Assembly (NCBI GenBank): GCA_029204225.1
Contig: CM055109.1
Location: 38,866,844-38,930,843, forward strand
Length of the DNA stretch: 64,000 nucleotides
Direction: 5' to 3'
Origin: Diphasiastrum complanatum
Lineage: Eukaryota > Streptophyta > Lycopodiopsida > Lycopodiales > Lycopodiaceae
In this document: positions 47,281-58,262 of the stretch, piece after piece
Layout of the letters: every line of letters begins with the position of its first letter
Position numbering within the stretch: the stretch's first letter is position 1
Notes under the pieces: model-generated
Told to the model about the DNA's origin: nothing
Seen by the model: the letters and a program-made list of their open reading frames with translations, nothing else
Databases searched by the model: none
Translations under genes and position numbers: made by a program

Positions 47281-47517
47281 CGATGTTTAAGATGATAAAG
47301 GAGGCATTTGTACTGATAAGTATTAAAAAGTTTCCAATCGCACGACCATTTCATCTTTAAAAAAAGAGATATGCTAACCAAGGTATGCAGACAATAGTTG
47401 GTAATCCATCTCATATCAATGAAGTGTATTGCTCAAAAAGAGAAAGTATAGCATATACTCCAACAATTAATTTATTGACATTAATTAGCTACTAACATTC
47501 ATCATATATTTTTACAG

Positions 47518-47915
47518 TATTACAAATGAGAATGTCAATAAAGCAGGCTTACATAAAGGCCACGTTAAAATTAAAAATAGATGACAAACTATCAAGTAAA
47601 ATAGGAAATATTCCATGCAACCCGAGCATTGGAGGATCCAAAGCTCGCAGATTTTTATCAAATTATTCTGGCAAACAATACAAGATTCAATACACGGTTT
47701 GGAAAGAAATTATTGCAGCAACTCAAGATTTCAAAGAAGAAGGTTCTACTCGTATACACAAAGTAGAGGTTTGGGAAAAAATAGACAACATGGTGAAATA
47801 CTTGAGAAAAGATAAATTTTCAAATACTGATGTACAAATGATACAAAAAACAACCAGTGAATTTGTGGATGCAGTTCAAAGTGCATGGGGTGTTGATCAT
47901 ATAACACATTATATG
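47518..47915 (+). CDS. Orphan internal exon, unknown protein
   Basis: A 132-codon open stretch between a good acceptor (TTTTTACAG, AG at 47516-47517) and a donor (ATG then GTAAGA, GT at 47916). It reads without stops in phase 2. The product is Lys-rich with an ARRFLSNYSGKQYKIQYTVW segment, an EVWEKIDNMVKYLRKDKFS segment and QSAWGVDHITHYM at the end. I do not recognise the family. Neighbouring exons are not seen: upstream is the copia LTR at 47280 and downstream another LTR begins at 48007. It is either a fragment of a host gene cut apart by insertions or an exon of a DNA transposon gene. Confidence 0.55.
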
Positions 47916-48006
47916 GTAAGATTTTGATGTTACACTACTATAGACAAATATGTGCAATTAAATTAGATACTTTTGGTACTGATTTAGATTATGTTTTTAT
48001 GACATG

Positions 48007-48658
48007 TGTTAATTTCACACGTGTGGACTATCCACAACATGTACTTGTAATCTCCTAAGGTGTGTAGATGCACCAAGATCAAGACTAGATTGAGATTCAA
48101 GATCTATCTTTGATTCTATGGCAAAAACACACTACTACATGCATTCAATCACTTCCAACTCTCTCTCACAAAAGTGTTCCAAAAGTAATCTAAGTAAAAA
48201 CAAGCTGCTCTCCTCGGATAGAGAGAGAAAATCATCAATAGCTCTCAGGTAGAGAGAGAAAGCTAGGAAACCAATAACACTCAAGATCCACTCAATCTCC
48301 AAAATCAATTAGATCCAAAGGAGAAGTACAATGATACTAGTAGATCCACGAGCTACCACAATGCTTAACTATGATTGGACCACACTTTTGCCACCTCTTA
48401 ATCCTATTGGACCATTGATCCATTCACGTTTAAATTCTATTGGAGCATTTTCAAGCAAATCTCAAATTCTATTGGACCCCTCAAGGTTCCACCTGTAAAT
48501 CCTATTGGACCTCTTAAATTTCATCAAACAAAAGATATTACACTTGTCTACACTCTAATTGGCACGAGTTTAGCCTCTTGCTCTATTTTGACTAAATAGT
48601 GGCATTACAAGTGGAAATGGAGAATTTGCCATCTATGCCAAATTTGGTCCTATCAACA
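48007..48658 (-). repeat. 3' LTR of minus-strand Ty1/copia element
   Basis: 652 bp. On the minus strand it starts TGTTGATAGG (48658) and ends TTAACA (48007). The end two-thirds match the plus-strand LTR fragment at 20262-20706. It adjoins the end of copia pol on the minus strand. No target duplication or PBS at the low end, as expected for a 3' LTR whose outer flank has changed. Confidence 0.9.
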
Positions 48659-48699
48659 TCCTACACCTAGATGCCTAATATAAAAAACATAAGACCCCT

Positions 48700-49545
48700 A
48701 TATCTAACATAGATAATCTTTTTCAGTTCTTCACACTCCTAAAAAATTATCTATGAAGATCTAAGCATTGATCTTAATATAACTCCAAGATTATATCTAT
48801 GCTTGATGAAAGCACTTTTGCTCAAAGGCTTGGTGAGTAGATCGGCAATACAAGAGGACGAGTTGACATGCTCCAAATAGATTTCTTCTCCAATAAGCTT
48901 TTCTCTCAAAAAATGGTGTGCCACTTCTATATGCTTGCTTCTTGCATGAAATATGGGATTATTGGCAAGATCTTAGGCCGAGATATTATCACACTTGATC
49001 ATTGGTAGATCATCTTCCTTAATGCACTTTAGCTCCAATAATAATCTCTTGATCCAAAGCACCTCTTTGGTGGTTGTAGTGAGTACTTTGTACTCGACCT
49101 CACATGAAGAGAGAGATATAATATCTTGCTTTTTGGAAAGCCAAGATATTAGATTGCCTCCAAGAAAGATAGTGTATGCACTAATAGACTTTGGATCCAT
49201 CTTGTCACTTGCGAAATTCAAATCCGAGTAGCTAACAATGGATAGATCTTCACTTCTATAAAGTAGACCATAATCACAAGATGAAGATACATATCTTAGA
49301 ATCCTCTTGGCCATCTTCCAATGATGGATCTTAGGATCTTGCATAAATTGACTCAATTTGTGCACACAAAAACTTAAATCGAGCCTAGTACTTGTAAGCC
49401 AAATCAAGGAGCCTACAAGACTCCTAAAAAGTGTGTTGTCCTTGAAGGATCTTTCATCACCTTTATTAGGATCTTTTACAATTTGCTCCATTGGAGTACC
49501 TATGCTCTTAGAATTTTCCATAACAAGGCTTGATCTTCTTGGAGA
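48700..49545 (-). pseudogene. Ty1/copia RT end and RNase H
   Basis: Minus strand from 49545 downward: MENSKSIGTPMEQI, FRSLVGSLIWLTSTRLDLSF, WKMAKRILRYVSSS, SYSDLNFASDKMDPKS, LSSCEVEYKVL, then an in-frame stop at about 48971 (ISA-stop-DLANNP) and the usual C-terminal HARSKHIEVAHHFLREK and IADLLTKPLSKSAF segments down to about 48780. Integrase core and most RT are missing: the block joins directly to GAG-pre-integrase at about 49545. Confidence 0.93.
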
Positions 49546-50027
49546 ATGACTTTGGCAAGCCAATAGCTTTGGCCTCTTTGATCATAGATATCATGGATTT
49601 GTAGTTGGGATGTCCCAACCTCCTATGCCATAATTCCTCCATAGAGAGCTTGTTCACAAGAGCAACATTACAAGCATTCACATATTCATTTGGATCTAGT
49701 TTATAGATGCCTCCAAATCTAGATCCTAATGCAAGTATCTCATCATTCTTCTTGATAGTGCAAGTATCAACATTCAATTTTACATCAAGTCCATTGTCAA
49801 GCAATTGGCCAACACTAATGAGATTTTTAGTAAGCTTAGGCACATAAAGAACTTTAGAAAGAGAAAGAACTTTGATGCAAGCTTTAAGGGAATGTTCCCT
49901 ATGCCTTCAATAGGACATTCAAAATCATTTGCAGTGTATATTGATTTTTTGACTCCATCATAAGGTGCAATAGAAGAGAAAGAATCCTTGGAGCTACACA
50001 TATGTGAAGAGGCTCCACTATCAATAT
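49546..50027 (-). pseudogene. Ty1/copia protease and GAG-pre-integrase
   Basis: Minus strand: protease motif IDSGASSHMCSSK at about 50022-49990, followed by PYDGVKKSIYTANDFECP, then a frameshift near 49880, PKLTKNLISVGQ, and GAG-pre-integrase ELWHRRLGHPNYKSM (about 49635-49590). A non-autonomous LTR element has inserted just upstream of the protease motif at 50028. The missing residues of this motif continue at 52572 on the other side of the insertion. Confidence 0.92.
50023..50027. repeat. Target-site duplication, left copy (AATAT)
   Basis: Pairs with AGTAT at 52567-52571 (one mismatch). Removing the insertion restores a continuous copia reading (Trp-Tyr-Ile-Asp-Ser-Gly) across the site. 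Confidence 0.8.
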
Positions 50028-50437
50028 AGTTAAAAATAGTAAGCTCAACTGTGATTGTAGTTTATAGTTATGTATTGTTTCAGTTTGGTAGGCTTTAGTT
50101 AAGAAGCCAGCCCGGGGGCTTGTCTCGGGCCGATAACGGGAGTTTACCTGTATATAGGCCAAAATGCCACGTAGAGGCCAATAGTGAATTTCATGCATTT
50201 ATTAGGTCTATGCCACGTGGCGTCCCCATGCAAAAGGGACCTTTACTTGTATATGTATCAGTCTCTTTGTACTAAAGATGCTTTTGTTTTGTGAGCTCTT
50301 TTGCTTTATGTGAGCTCCTCCATCACTCTATTACTTGTGGATGTTGTTTATGGTTTCGATGGTTGGTAATCAATCAATGATTGCATCTCTAATATGCACT
50401 CTCCACTAGATCAAAATTTACGCATAGAATGTTAACT
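50028..50437 (+). repeat. 5' LTR of non-autonomous element
   Basis: 410 bp, about 93% identical to 52175-52566 apart from one 18-bp gap. A TATATAGG box is at 50151-50158. Ends AGTTAA and TTAACT. Confidence 0.93.
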
Positions 50438-50450
50438 TGGTATCAGAGTC
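50438..50450 (+). promoter_or_regulatory. Primer-binding site (initiator tRNA-Met)
   Basis: TGGTATCAGAGTC, directly after the LTR, with one mismatch near its 3' end. Confidence 0.88.
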
Positions 50451-52162
50451 GATAGGCTGTGGAGGAACGTGCACGATTGAAGCTCTTGGAAGAGCAGTTC
50501 CATGGACGGTAGCATCAGAACCAAGCAACGATAAGGATGTCATACGGGGTACAAGATGGTCCAGGGTGATCGGTGATGCAAAGCCCTTTGATTCAGTGCA
50601 TACGAAGCCAATTTGCAGAATCAAAGTTAAGAAAATTCCATAGCAGACAAGCTGTGAGGAAGCCCACAAGAAATACTGACAACAGGAGCAATTCTCAGTG
50701 AATTGACGCACGATGTGGTGCCAAGAAGAGCTGACAAAGTGGTTTGGACAGACAGGGCAGCCATAGCAATTGGGTTCTCAGTATTTGGATCAGAAACAAC
50801 TGCAAAGGCATGCAAGAAAGGTTGAAACTGTCAGCCGGGATTTCAGAGGAGAAACAAGTGGATCTTGCATTGTAGGAGGTCGTTTTTGCTACTGTAAGAA
50901 GCTACAGTAGGGCGCTAGAGCAGCAAGATAATGTATGCAAGAAGCCATGCATCTATGAGAGCATATTCAAAGATCATGTTACAGGATGTAACAGGAAGCA
51001 ACAAGCAGGATACATGTGGTGCTATGGAACTTAATAATCCATGATCGGGAAGCCTTGATGGTGAGTTGGATGCTATGGTAAGAGAGACCACCTGACTTAT
51101 AGGTCAAAGCTTGCTAGCTTGTTTCTTTTGTGAAGAGTCCAAGATGATATATGATCCATATTCTATGTGAATGCTTGTCAAAGTGTGTAACCTATAGGAG
51201 AAAGCTCAAGATTTGAATAGGATTCATCAGAGTCCTTGGTAGACTCGTATGCTTGGTGCATGAAGGATGAATGATAGCTTGGCAAGGCAAGGCAAAGTGG
51301 AATGGATGATTGGATGGGACACTTGGATAGGGATGTATCTCTGGGAGGTACATGGTGCATTCGAGGACATCTCAAGAAAGATGCGTGGAGCTTTGGATGC
51401 ATGGTTGTTGTAGTGGATCTACATATGACAAAGGTGTATGGTACAGGAGGATATCTTCTTCAGCAAGTAGTGATCACCAGTTGATATGTTTGTCATTCAT
51501 GTTGGGTGCATGAATGTGATTGCTTGCAAGTGACTTGGTTATGAGAGTCTTTGTGACTAGATGTAGATCATAGTTGGAGTCTGATTGGTTATGCATTCGC
51601 TACTGAAAGAAAAACAAAGTACTCATTTGATGCTCAGTGACTTGTTGGCATGTATACTAGCTGATTTTCTGGTGAGGGTATAATCTTAGTGGCACTAAGA
51701 TTTCCTCAGGTTGAGCCATAGTCGCTCATTGTTATCAACGTTATGAGTTTGTCTTGTAAACATATGATAGGATGTCAGCCTAGTAAGATGGAGGATGATA
51801 ATCTCATGGTGGCAGCGAGGTTTCCTTGGTGTGAGTCTTGTGTCGCATGTGGTCCGCTTGTGTTTCAAGTTGGATGGTGAAAAAGTCAAGTTCAGAGTGT
51901 GGCAAACTCTTGTTGAGAGCATGGTGTTTGGTTGATACTTTGTGAGTCAAGTGCTTTGATTGTGTACTTGAGTGTGAGTCGAGTACATGTAGCAAGAAAA
52001 TTGCATATGATCTATATGGACACTCCAGGACATGGCTACACATTTTTATTCTGATACTCTTATCACATTTGAGCTTAGATTTGATCTGATTTATTCATGC
52101 AAGCTTCAAATGTGATACTGTAATAAGTGTATAGTTAGGTTGATACTTAAACCACACTTGAG
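50451..52162 (+). other. Interior of non-autonomous LTR element
   Basis: No gag, protease, integrase or RT motif in any frame. The longest plausible plus-strand frame is 60 codons (51302-51484). The interior may come from a host transcript or from a leader sequence; its origin is unknown. Confidence 0.6.
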
Positions 52163-52174
52163 CTTAAGAGAGAG
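52163..52174 (+). promoter_or_regulatory. Polypurine tract
   Basis: Purine-rich TTAAGAGAGAG sequence immediately before the 3' LTR. Confidence 0.7.
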
Positions 52175-52566
52175 AATTAGAAATAGTAAGCTCAATTGCG
52201 ATTGTAGTTTACAGTTACATATTGTTTCAGTTTGGTAGGCTTTAGTTAAGAAGCCAGCCCGGGGGCTTGTTCCGGGCCGATAACGGGAGTTTACTTGTAT
52301 ATAGGCTAAAATGCCACGTAGAGGCCAATAGTGAATTTTATGCATTTATTAGGTCTATGCCATGTGGCGTCCCCATGCAAAGTGTATCAGTCTCTTTGTA
52401 ATAAAGATGCTTTTGCTTTGTGAGCTCTTTTGCTTTATGTGAGCTCCTCCATCACTCTGTTACTTGTGGATGCTGTTTATGGTTTCGATGGTTGGCAATT
52501 AGTCAGTGATTGCATCTCTAATCTGCACTCTCCACTAGATCAGAATTTTCACATAGAATGTTAACT
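52175..52566 (+). repeat. 3' LTR of non-autonomous element
   Basis: 392 bp. An AATAAA poly(A) signal lies at about 52399; the 5' LTR has a one-base variant there. Followed by target duplication copy AGTAT (52567-52571). Confidence 0.93.
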
Positions 52567-52571
52567 AGTAT

Positions 52572-52619
52572 ACCATAAGCCCTCCTTCTTGAAAGGAGTG
52601 ATGAGAAGCTAGAGACCAT
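52572..52619 (-). pseudogene. Continuation of the minus-strand copia element upstream of protease
   Basis: On the minus strand it reads SHHSFQEGGLWY, which joins directly to the IDSGASSHM motif across the target site at 50027. Further upstream the copia match is lost, so gag, leader and 5' LTR are missing. Confidence 0.65.
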
Positions 52620-52975
52620 AGATGTCATACACACAAGCAACTATTAAACATTTTGTCAGCCTAGAGAAAGTCTCAAGGAAGCTTGGATCAAAGTATGATT
52701 CCATCTAAACAGACCTAATCCAGAAAAATACAGAGTTGGAAGAATTCAAGGCTGAGCTGTCACACGAGCAAATTCAGAAAGATCAAGAGGTGCAAACTGA
52801 CCCTGAGGATGTTGTGAAGCCAAAAGCAACCAGAGACACAACTGTTGCAGACCAACCAGCAACTCTAGCAATCATTCCGCAGCAGGTTGAAATATCACAC
52901 AGTGGAGTTGTTGAGAGGAAGAACAAGGTAGTGTATTCCATGTGGAGCCTCATGATCCCACATTATCCAAAATGA
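52620..52975 (+). pseudogene. Unidentified charged coding fragment
   Basis: A plus-strand frame reading IKHFVSLEKVSRKLGSKYDSI, then a TAA near 52708, then TDLIQKNTELEEFKAELSHEQ and an acidic/Lys-rich tail to the stop at 52973-52975. The Glu/Lys/Leu pattern around the centre suggests a short coiled coil. No family is recognised. It may come from a gag of another element. Confidence 0.35.
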
Positions 52976-55900
52976 TTGTTTATATCGTAAAAAGTTTCAA
53001 TTTTTATACATGTATATGTGCTATAGTGTCTAAATTCATGTAAAGGCCTATTTGTACTTTGTAAATCCATATTTAGATTAGAACTTGCGATGTTTTATAG
53101 AGATGCAGTAGCAGATCTCAACCGACATCTTAACGGTTGGTAAATGACATTGAGGCCGATGATCGTTCCTATAAGGTCAACACTTCATGCCATTGTACTG
53201 ATGCATTTGCACAAATCTGAGTATCAATAGAGAGAGAAGAGCACCAGTTTCTATAAGCTTGAGCATTCTTTCCCTCTACCATCTCTTACAGCATTACTTC
53301 TTATCAATTGAGCGAATACACTCTATATGATCTGTAACTGTTTGTTATACTGCTCTGTCTGCGTCACATATATTTCTCATGTTTTATTGAATTTCAGTCA
53401 CTCTAACGTGGATTTTCAGGCGTCATTAGCGAGCGACAATTCTGACTAATGTGTGCAGGGAATTAGCCGAAACTGTTAAGCATAACCATAAGTAGAATTT
53501 CTTTTACTTCTGAATGAACTATGTGTTCAGATAATGAACTTGTTTGATGCTCTGTTTTGTTTGCTTCTTGTGATTAAGAGGAATCATTAGCCAATATGAT
53601 TTTGTTTGATGAATCTATTTGCTAGTTGCTGTCTGATCTGATTGCTTACTGTTATCCGAAGAGCCTGAAAGATAAAGTAATCTTTATAATCACAGACCTT
53701 GACCAAATCGTTTCACCATTGGTGTTTCTGGATGCCAATTTACCCAAATATCTTTAGATAACCAGATATGTCGCTATAGTATTCATTGTGAATATTACGC
53801 ATCACAATCCATTTTCCTTCTTACATACACTTCTCATACAAAAAAGACGAGATTATTCTCTCTTTTGGGAAACAATCAAACCTTTTATACTACTTAACTC
53901 ATTGATTTTGTGGAAATCTATAACGACTAGGCCACCACAATGGTTGTCTATAATGCCTGAGGAACTTGCATTACCACACAACACTATCATTTTACATTCT
54001 GAACTCTACTTTGTTCTGAATCTGATTTACAATAATACCACATCTCTTATGATTTCTTTGGTGGACTGTACTCATTTTATTTGGGTATGAATTAATTTTT
54101 AAGATCCTTTTGGTAAGAATGCTGGAGCTATTATCATATTTCTGCATTAACATTCCTCTTTTGATAAGTTTAGATCAAAGCTTTCTGTAAAGTTTGTTGA
54201 CTTTAAAGCTATATATATGACTATATAAAAAGTAGACTCTACTTTAAGGGAGAGAGTTAGAATTAAAGTAGAATCACTGTGCTATTGTACTGTGGGTCCT
54301 ATCAGTTGATAAGGATCAGTTGGCCTCGCCATGAGGCAAGTCAACGGGACACGCGTCCCACCAACGGCAACTTGGGGCATGCAGGAGTTGCCTGAGTGAA
54401 CAACTATATGTAATTTCATTTTGAGAAATACAGTTGCTATGTGAGCTTGTTGTGGAGAGTGTTTTATGTCTATGTTATTGTGTAGCATGATCTGTGTTCC
54501 TGTTCGAAGCAAATTCTAAGTCTCACCGCATTCCAAGGCTACTGGATCTATGAGAGGTTTGTCGGACTACAAGGCGTTGATGCCAATATCGATGAATATG
54601 GTGATGGTGATGGCAATGAGAATGACTAGGGCTTGAAGCCATTCAACAGGTGTTGTTAATGCAAATATGATCATTGAAATTTTTCAAGATTAACATGTGC
54701 TTTATGCCTTTGCATGCTTTAGAGTCTAGAAGATGGAACAAATCAATGCTATCCTAATGTGATCATAATGATTTGATTTGTTTTGAATACAGAGAGAAAA
54801 TAGACAAATTCAAGCTAGTGAGCTTCAAAAGATGATGGAATCCTTGCATATTGATCTAAAAAGCTATTCTCTACTCTCGATCCACTGGAGAAGTCAAGGT
54901 TCGGGATTACATTAAAAAGACTCTATTTAGCTTTGTACTGAGATAGGTTGAATTCCAAGCTACCACACAAGTACTTCTTAGATCATGATCATGCACAAAC
55001 CTCTTTTCTGCTGGTCATAAGACGGAGATATTCGTGTGTGCAAACGAGTGTGACTGCACTACTAGTCTACTACCGATATTTTTGAAAAACGTTTCTCATG
55101 TTTTGCATCAATCTGAATTGTGCATACGCTGGGAAGAGACATTGAGGAGCTGCATGTAGCAGGCATGGGCTCACTTTTAAAATGAAAGATACATGACATC
55201 CTACCGACATATCTGGTGCAAGGAGCAACTCTTAAATATTGAAGAGATTTTTTTCCACCCTTAAAACGAGTTATCTAAAACAAGATGGTAGAGAATGAGA
55301 CAAAGCGTTTATAGACTCGCAGATCCAAGGTCATGGATGCACTGTTTGAAGATCAGAGGAAACATCTGAAATGAAAAGATGTAAGAATATATTCTCCAAT
55401 TGCATAACCTCTTGATCATTTCCTGCAAACCTTTATTACATGTACTGCACCTTGCATGTTGATATGATTGCAAAAGTGTTGATGCAAAAATCAAACTACA
55501 GCTTTACGGATCATTTTCTAGCAAACTACCAGTACTTGAATCATACGCAACTGCTTAGTTTGGTGTGGGAGGAAGTGGCATCTAGTAGTGCCACCACGTT
55601 TGTGACAATGGAGTTGGCTATGACGTATGAGCTCACTTCGCAGCCTTGAAAACAGGTCATTTTGGAGTACTCTCACGTAGATTTCCATGAGATATGCCCA
55701 TCAAGATCAATTACAAGTGTAAAGATTTGCTAATCCTTCAAAGAAAAGAGACTATTTTTTGCATCTGTATAAAAATTAATTGTAGCATCCAAGTATATTA
55801 TTGAATTTACGATAATACATAAAGCCCTTTCTTCACTAACAAAAAACTCAATTCTATTAAATTGCAGGCTCAATTCCATTAAATTCTATTCATTTTGCGA

Positions 55901-56388
55901 TTGTGTTTTCTTTCGTAAGACATGTAGACAATGTCTTCCATATTGGATGAAGAAATGATCAAATTTTCAGAGATGTATCTTGAAGATTACTTTATTGATG
56001 GTTTGTGATCGTTGAAATTGCGAATATTGAGAAACTGAGATTCTGAAAAACTGAGAAACTGAGATTCTGAGAAATTGAGATTCTGAGTTTTTTATCGTGA
56101 ATGTTGTGAATAGTGACTTTTTTGTGATACTGATCGTGAACATTGTGAATACAAATCGTGAATACTGATGTGACCTTGTGAATATTGAGAAACGTATATT
56201 ACGTGAATATTGTGAATACGTGTTGTAAATATTGATATTGAATATTCTTAAATACTAAAACAATCTACAACACAATCGTGATTGATATGAACTTTCATAA
56301 ATACAAATTATGAATGTTAAAACGTGATTATTCAAAACAAAGATTACGCTTGCTAATCTTCGTTACTTGTGGTAAAATTATTCTATAG
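52976..56388. other. About 3.4 kb without a recognisable gene; possible copia 3' end
   Basis: Frames at 53788-54090 and 55440-55649 are short and unrecognised. Around 54170-54270 the plus strand reads FDKFRSKL and then CTTTAAGGGAGAGAG before TTAGAATTAAAG, which resembles the end of copia pol, a PPT and an LTR start, but no LTR end or partner was found. Tandem GAGATTCTGAGAAA-like units occur at 56030-56095. Confidence 0.4.
56030..56240. repeat. Short tandem repeats (CTGAGAAACTGAGATT; GTGAATATTGTGAATAC)
   Basis: Two neighbouring families of imperfect short repeats: four or five units of GAGAAACTGAGATTCT at 56030-56095, followed by degenerate GTGAATANTGTGAATAC units to about 56240. Confidence 0.75.
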
Positions 56389-56396
56389 CTTTGAAT
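56389..56396. repeat. 8-bp target duplication, left copy (CTTTGAAT)
   Basis: Matches GTTTGAAT at 57130-57137 in 7 of 8 positions. Confidence 0.8.
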
Positions 56397-57129
56397 CATA
56401 GATGCACGGAAACGCGTTTCTGAGGACACGAAACGCGTTTATGAGGGCACACATTTCGGAAAACGTGTTCCTCCTCCCATAATCGTACTATTTTTTTTTT
56501 TTTGAAAAAATAGCTTATGGCTGAAATTTTTTTAGGGGATCAATGGTCAACCAACGTTTTGCCTCTCAGAAGTGCAGTAGATGGGGCACAAACGGATCTT
56601 ATTTTCAATAGCTATTTGGTTGTTATTTGCTATGGTTTTCAATAAATGCTCAAGGGGTTTGGGGGGCGGTAGCCCCCCAAGAAACAGGGGGTTTGGAGGG
56701 CGATAGCCTCCCGATGGGGGGTTTGGGGTGCAATGCCCCACAACGGTAGGGTCCGGGGGCTGATTCATAAGGCCTCGACGGTAAGGCCTCTTCATGATTT
56801 GGCCTTCCAACTCCCTGAGTGAAAACACACTAATTGGGACCATCTATGATCGTAATGAGCAGGCTAGAGGTTAGTTTTGACAAAGCCCAACATGGAGTAA
56901 TGCACCTAAACTGGACCATCCTGCACCCGAAACAGTCGGCAAACTACACAGTAATTATGCTCTTAATTAGAGCTTTCATATGATATCCATATTGCCCATA
57001 AAAAAACCAAAAACAATATATATATATAAAATGTTTCTGAATTTTTTTTGTATTTTTCATATCTACGTTTCTGAACCACGTTTCTAAATGCGATTCTGAA
57101 ACGCGTTTCAGAAACGCAATGCATCTATG
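56397..57129. mobile_element. Non-autonomous hAT-like DNA transposon (733 bp)
   Basis: Terminal inverted repeats CATAGATGCA / TGCATCTATG, followed at both ends by palindromic GAAACGCGTTTC units (56409-56420, about 56432, 57098-57109). An 8-bp target duplication with one mismatch flanks it. TIR form and 8-bp duplication point to the hAT superfamily. No transposase is encoded. The centre carries three G-rich hairpin repeats. Confidence 0.85.
56654..56759. repeat. Three G-rich hairpin units inside the hAT-like element
   Basis: Units of about 30 bp starting at 56654, 56687 and 56716, each with GGGGTTTGG followed by a stem such as GGGGGGCGGTAGCCCCCC. A fourth, partial unit begins at about 56749. 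Each unit can form a GC stem, and the G-runs could form quadruplexes. Confidence 0.9.
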
Positions 57130-58159
57130 GTTTGAATGAAGACAATGATTATCTTCACAAATATACAAAGTTGCAAGTCTTTGATTGTGTTGCAATTAGA
57201 GATTTTACCACATGCTAAAACAAAGACAATGAGGTACTTTTAAGATTCTTCTTTTTGTCGAAGTTAATATCATTGCCTCACATAAAGAATAAACAAACTG
57301 ACAATTGGAGCAAAATTTTAGGTTGAAGTAACATTGGTAGTGACTGGAATCAATCACAACATAAATCCATTACATAAACTAATAAAAATTACAGTTCTTA
57401 TCAATTTCCTAAAACAATAATTCACATATTTCAAAATCATTATATACACTAATTACACAAAATAATTTATCTAGGCTCTTCAACAACTCATGGGCCAAAA
57501 TGCTCAAAATATTTTTTCAACAAGACTAAAATTATTATACAAAGTCATATAACAAATTTATTCTTTTTGATTAGGATATAAATTGATTCAAACTTTGGGC
57601 CATTGTTTGCAAAAGCCAACAAGCACAAGAATGGAATCATCTTTTTCTAAAAAATAACTTTGGACAAAACTTATAATAAATATTATAGATCTCATCTAAC
57701 ATTCAGATGTAAAAAATTATCATAACAATATAAAAAAAAACACTTTAAAAAAATCCTAAAATTTTAGGATTCATGCTAGTATGACATGGCAAAGCCTTTG
57801 TGGTACAATACCACATCGTTCTTGTTTTGTAAAAAGTAAAATGTTTTAAAAGTTTGGTGACTAGTGAATATGTTTTTCCTATGGTAGAGATTTGGAATAG
57901 TATTGTTATGAAATAACTGAGTTACAATTCTAGGTTAGTTTATATATAACATTCAGATTATATAAGAATCTGTCAGATTGCAATACAAGTCAAGTGTCAT
58001 GTATGATCTCAACCATTATAAGGTAATCAATGAGGAGAAGCTTCTGAAGAAGAACCACAACTATATAGACGTGACCGATTTGAATTACAAACGCTCGTGT
58101 TTCTTCGTCCCCATCTACATTTTATCTCTTCTTATGGCTTTCAATAACAGCAACCGTCA
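57130..58159. other. No gene seen; includes right hAT target duplication (57130-57137)
   Basis: Very AT-rich. The 87-codon frame at 57978-58241 ends in the microsatellite and is not recognisable. Confidence 0.45.
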
Positions 58160-58262
58160 ACCACCCCCCCCCCCCCCTTGCCGCACTCTGTCTCTCTCAT
58201 CTGTCGGTGTGGGGTGTGTGTGTGTGTGTGTGTGTGTGTGAATCTCTCTCTCTCTCTTTCGC
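58160..58262. repeat. Poly(C), (GT)n and (TC)n microsatellites
   Basis: C run at about 58163-58178, GT run at 58213-58240 and TC run at 58243-58258. Confidence 0.95.

Larger units (their letters stand above)
50028..52566 (+). mobile_element. Non-autonomous LTR element, 2.5 kb, no gag or pol
   Basis: LTRs of 410 and 392 bp, a PBS after the first, a purine-rich tract before the second and a 5-bp target duplication. The 1.7-kb interior carries only short unrecognised frames. It is longer than typical TRIMs and shorter than LARDs. LTR ends read AGTTA...TAACT rather than TG...CA. It is inserted inside the minus-strand copia element. Coding-strand direction is given by PBS and PPT. Confidence 0.9.

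Noticed and set aside
54240-54530. Solo LTR call
   Set aside because: A PPT-like tract and an LTR-like start are visible, but no LTR end, partner or target duplication was found.
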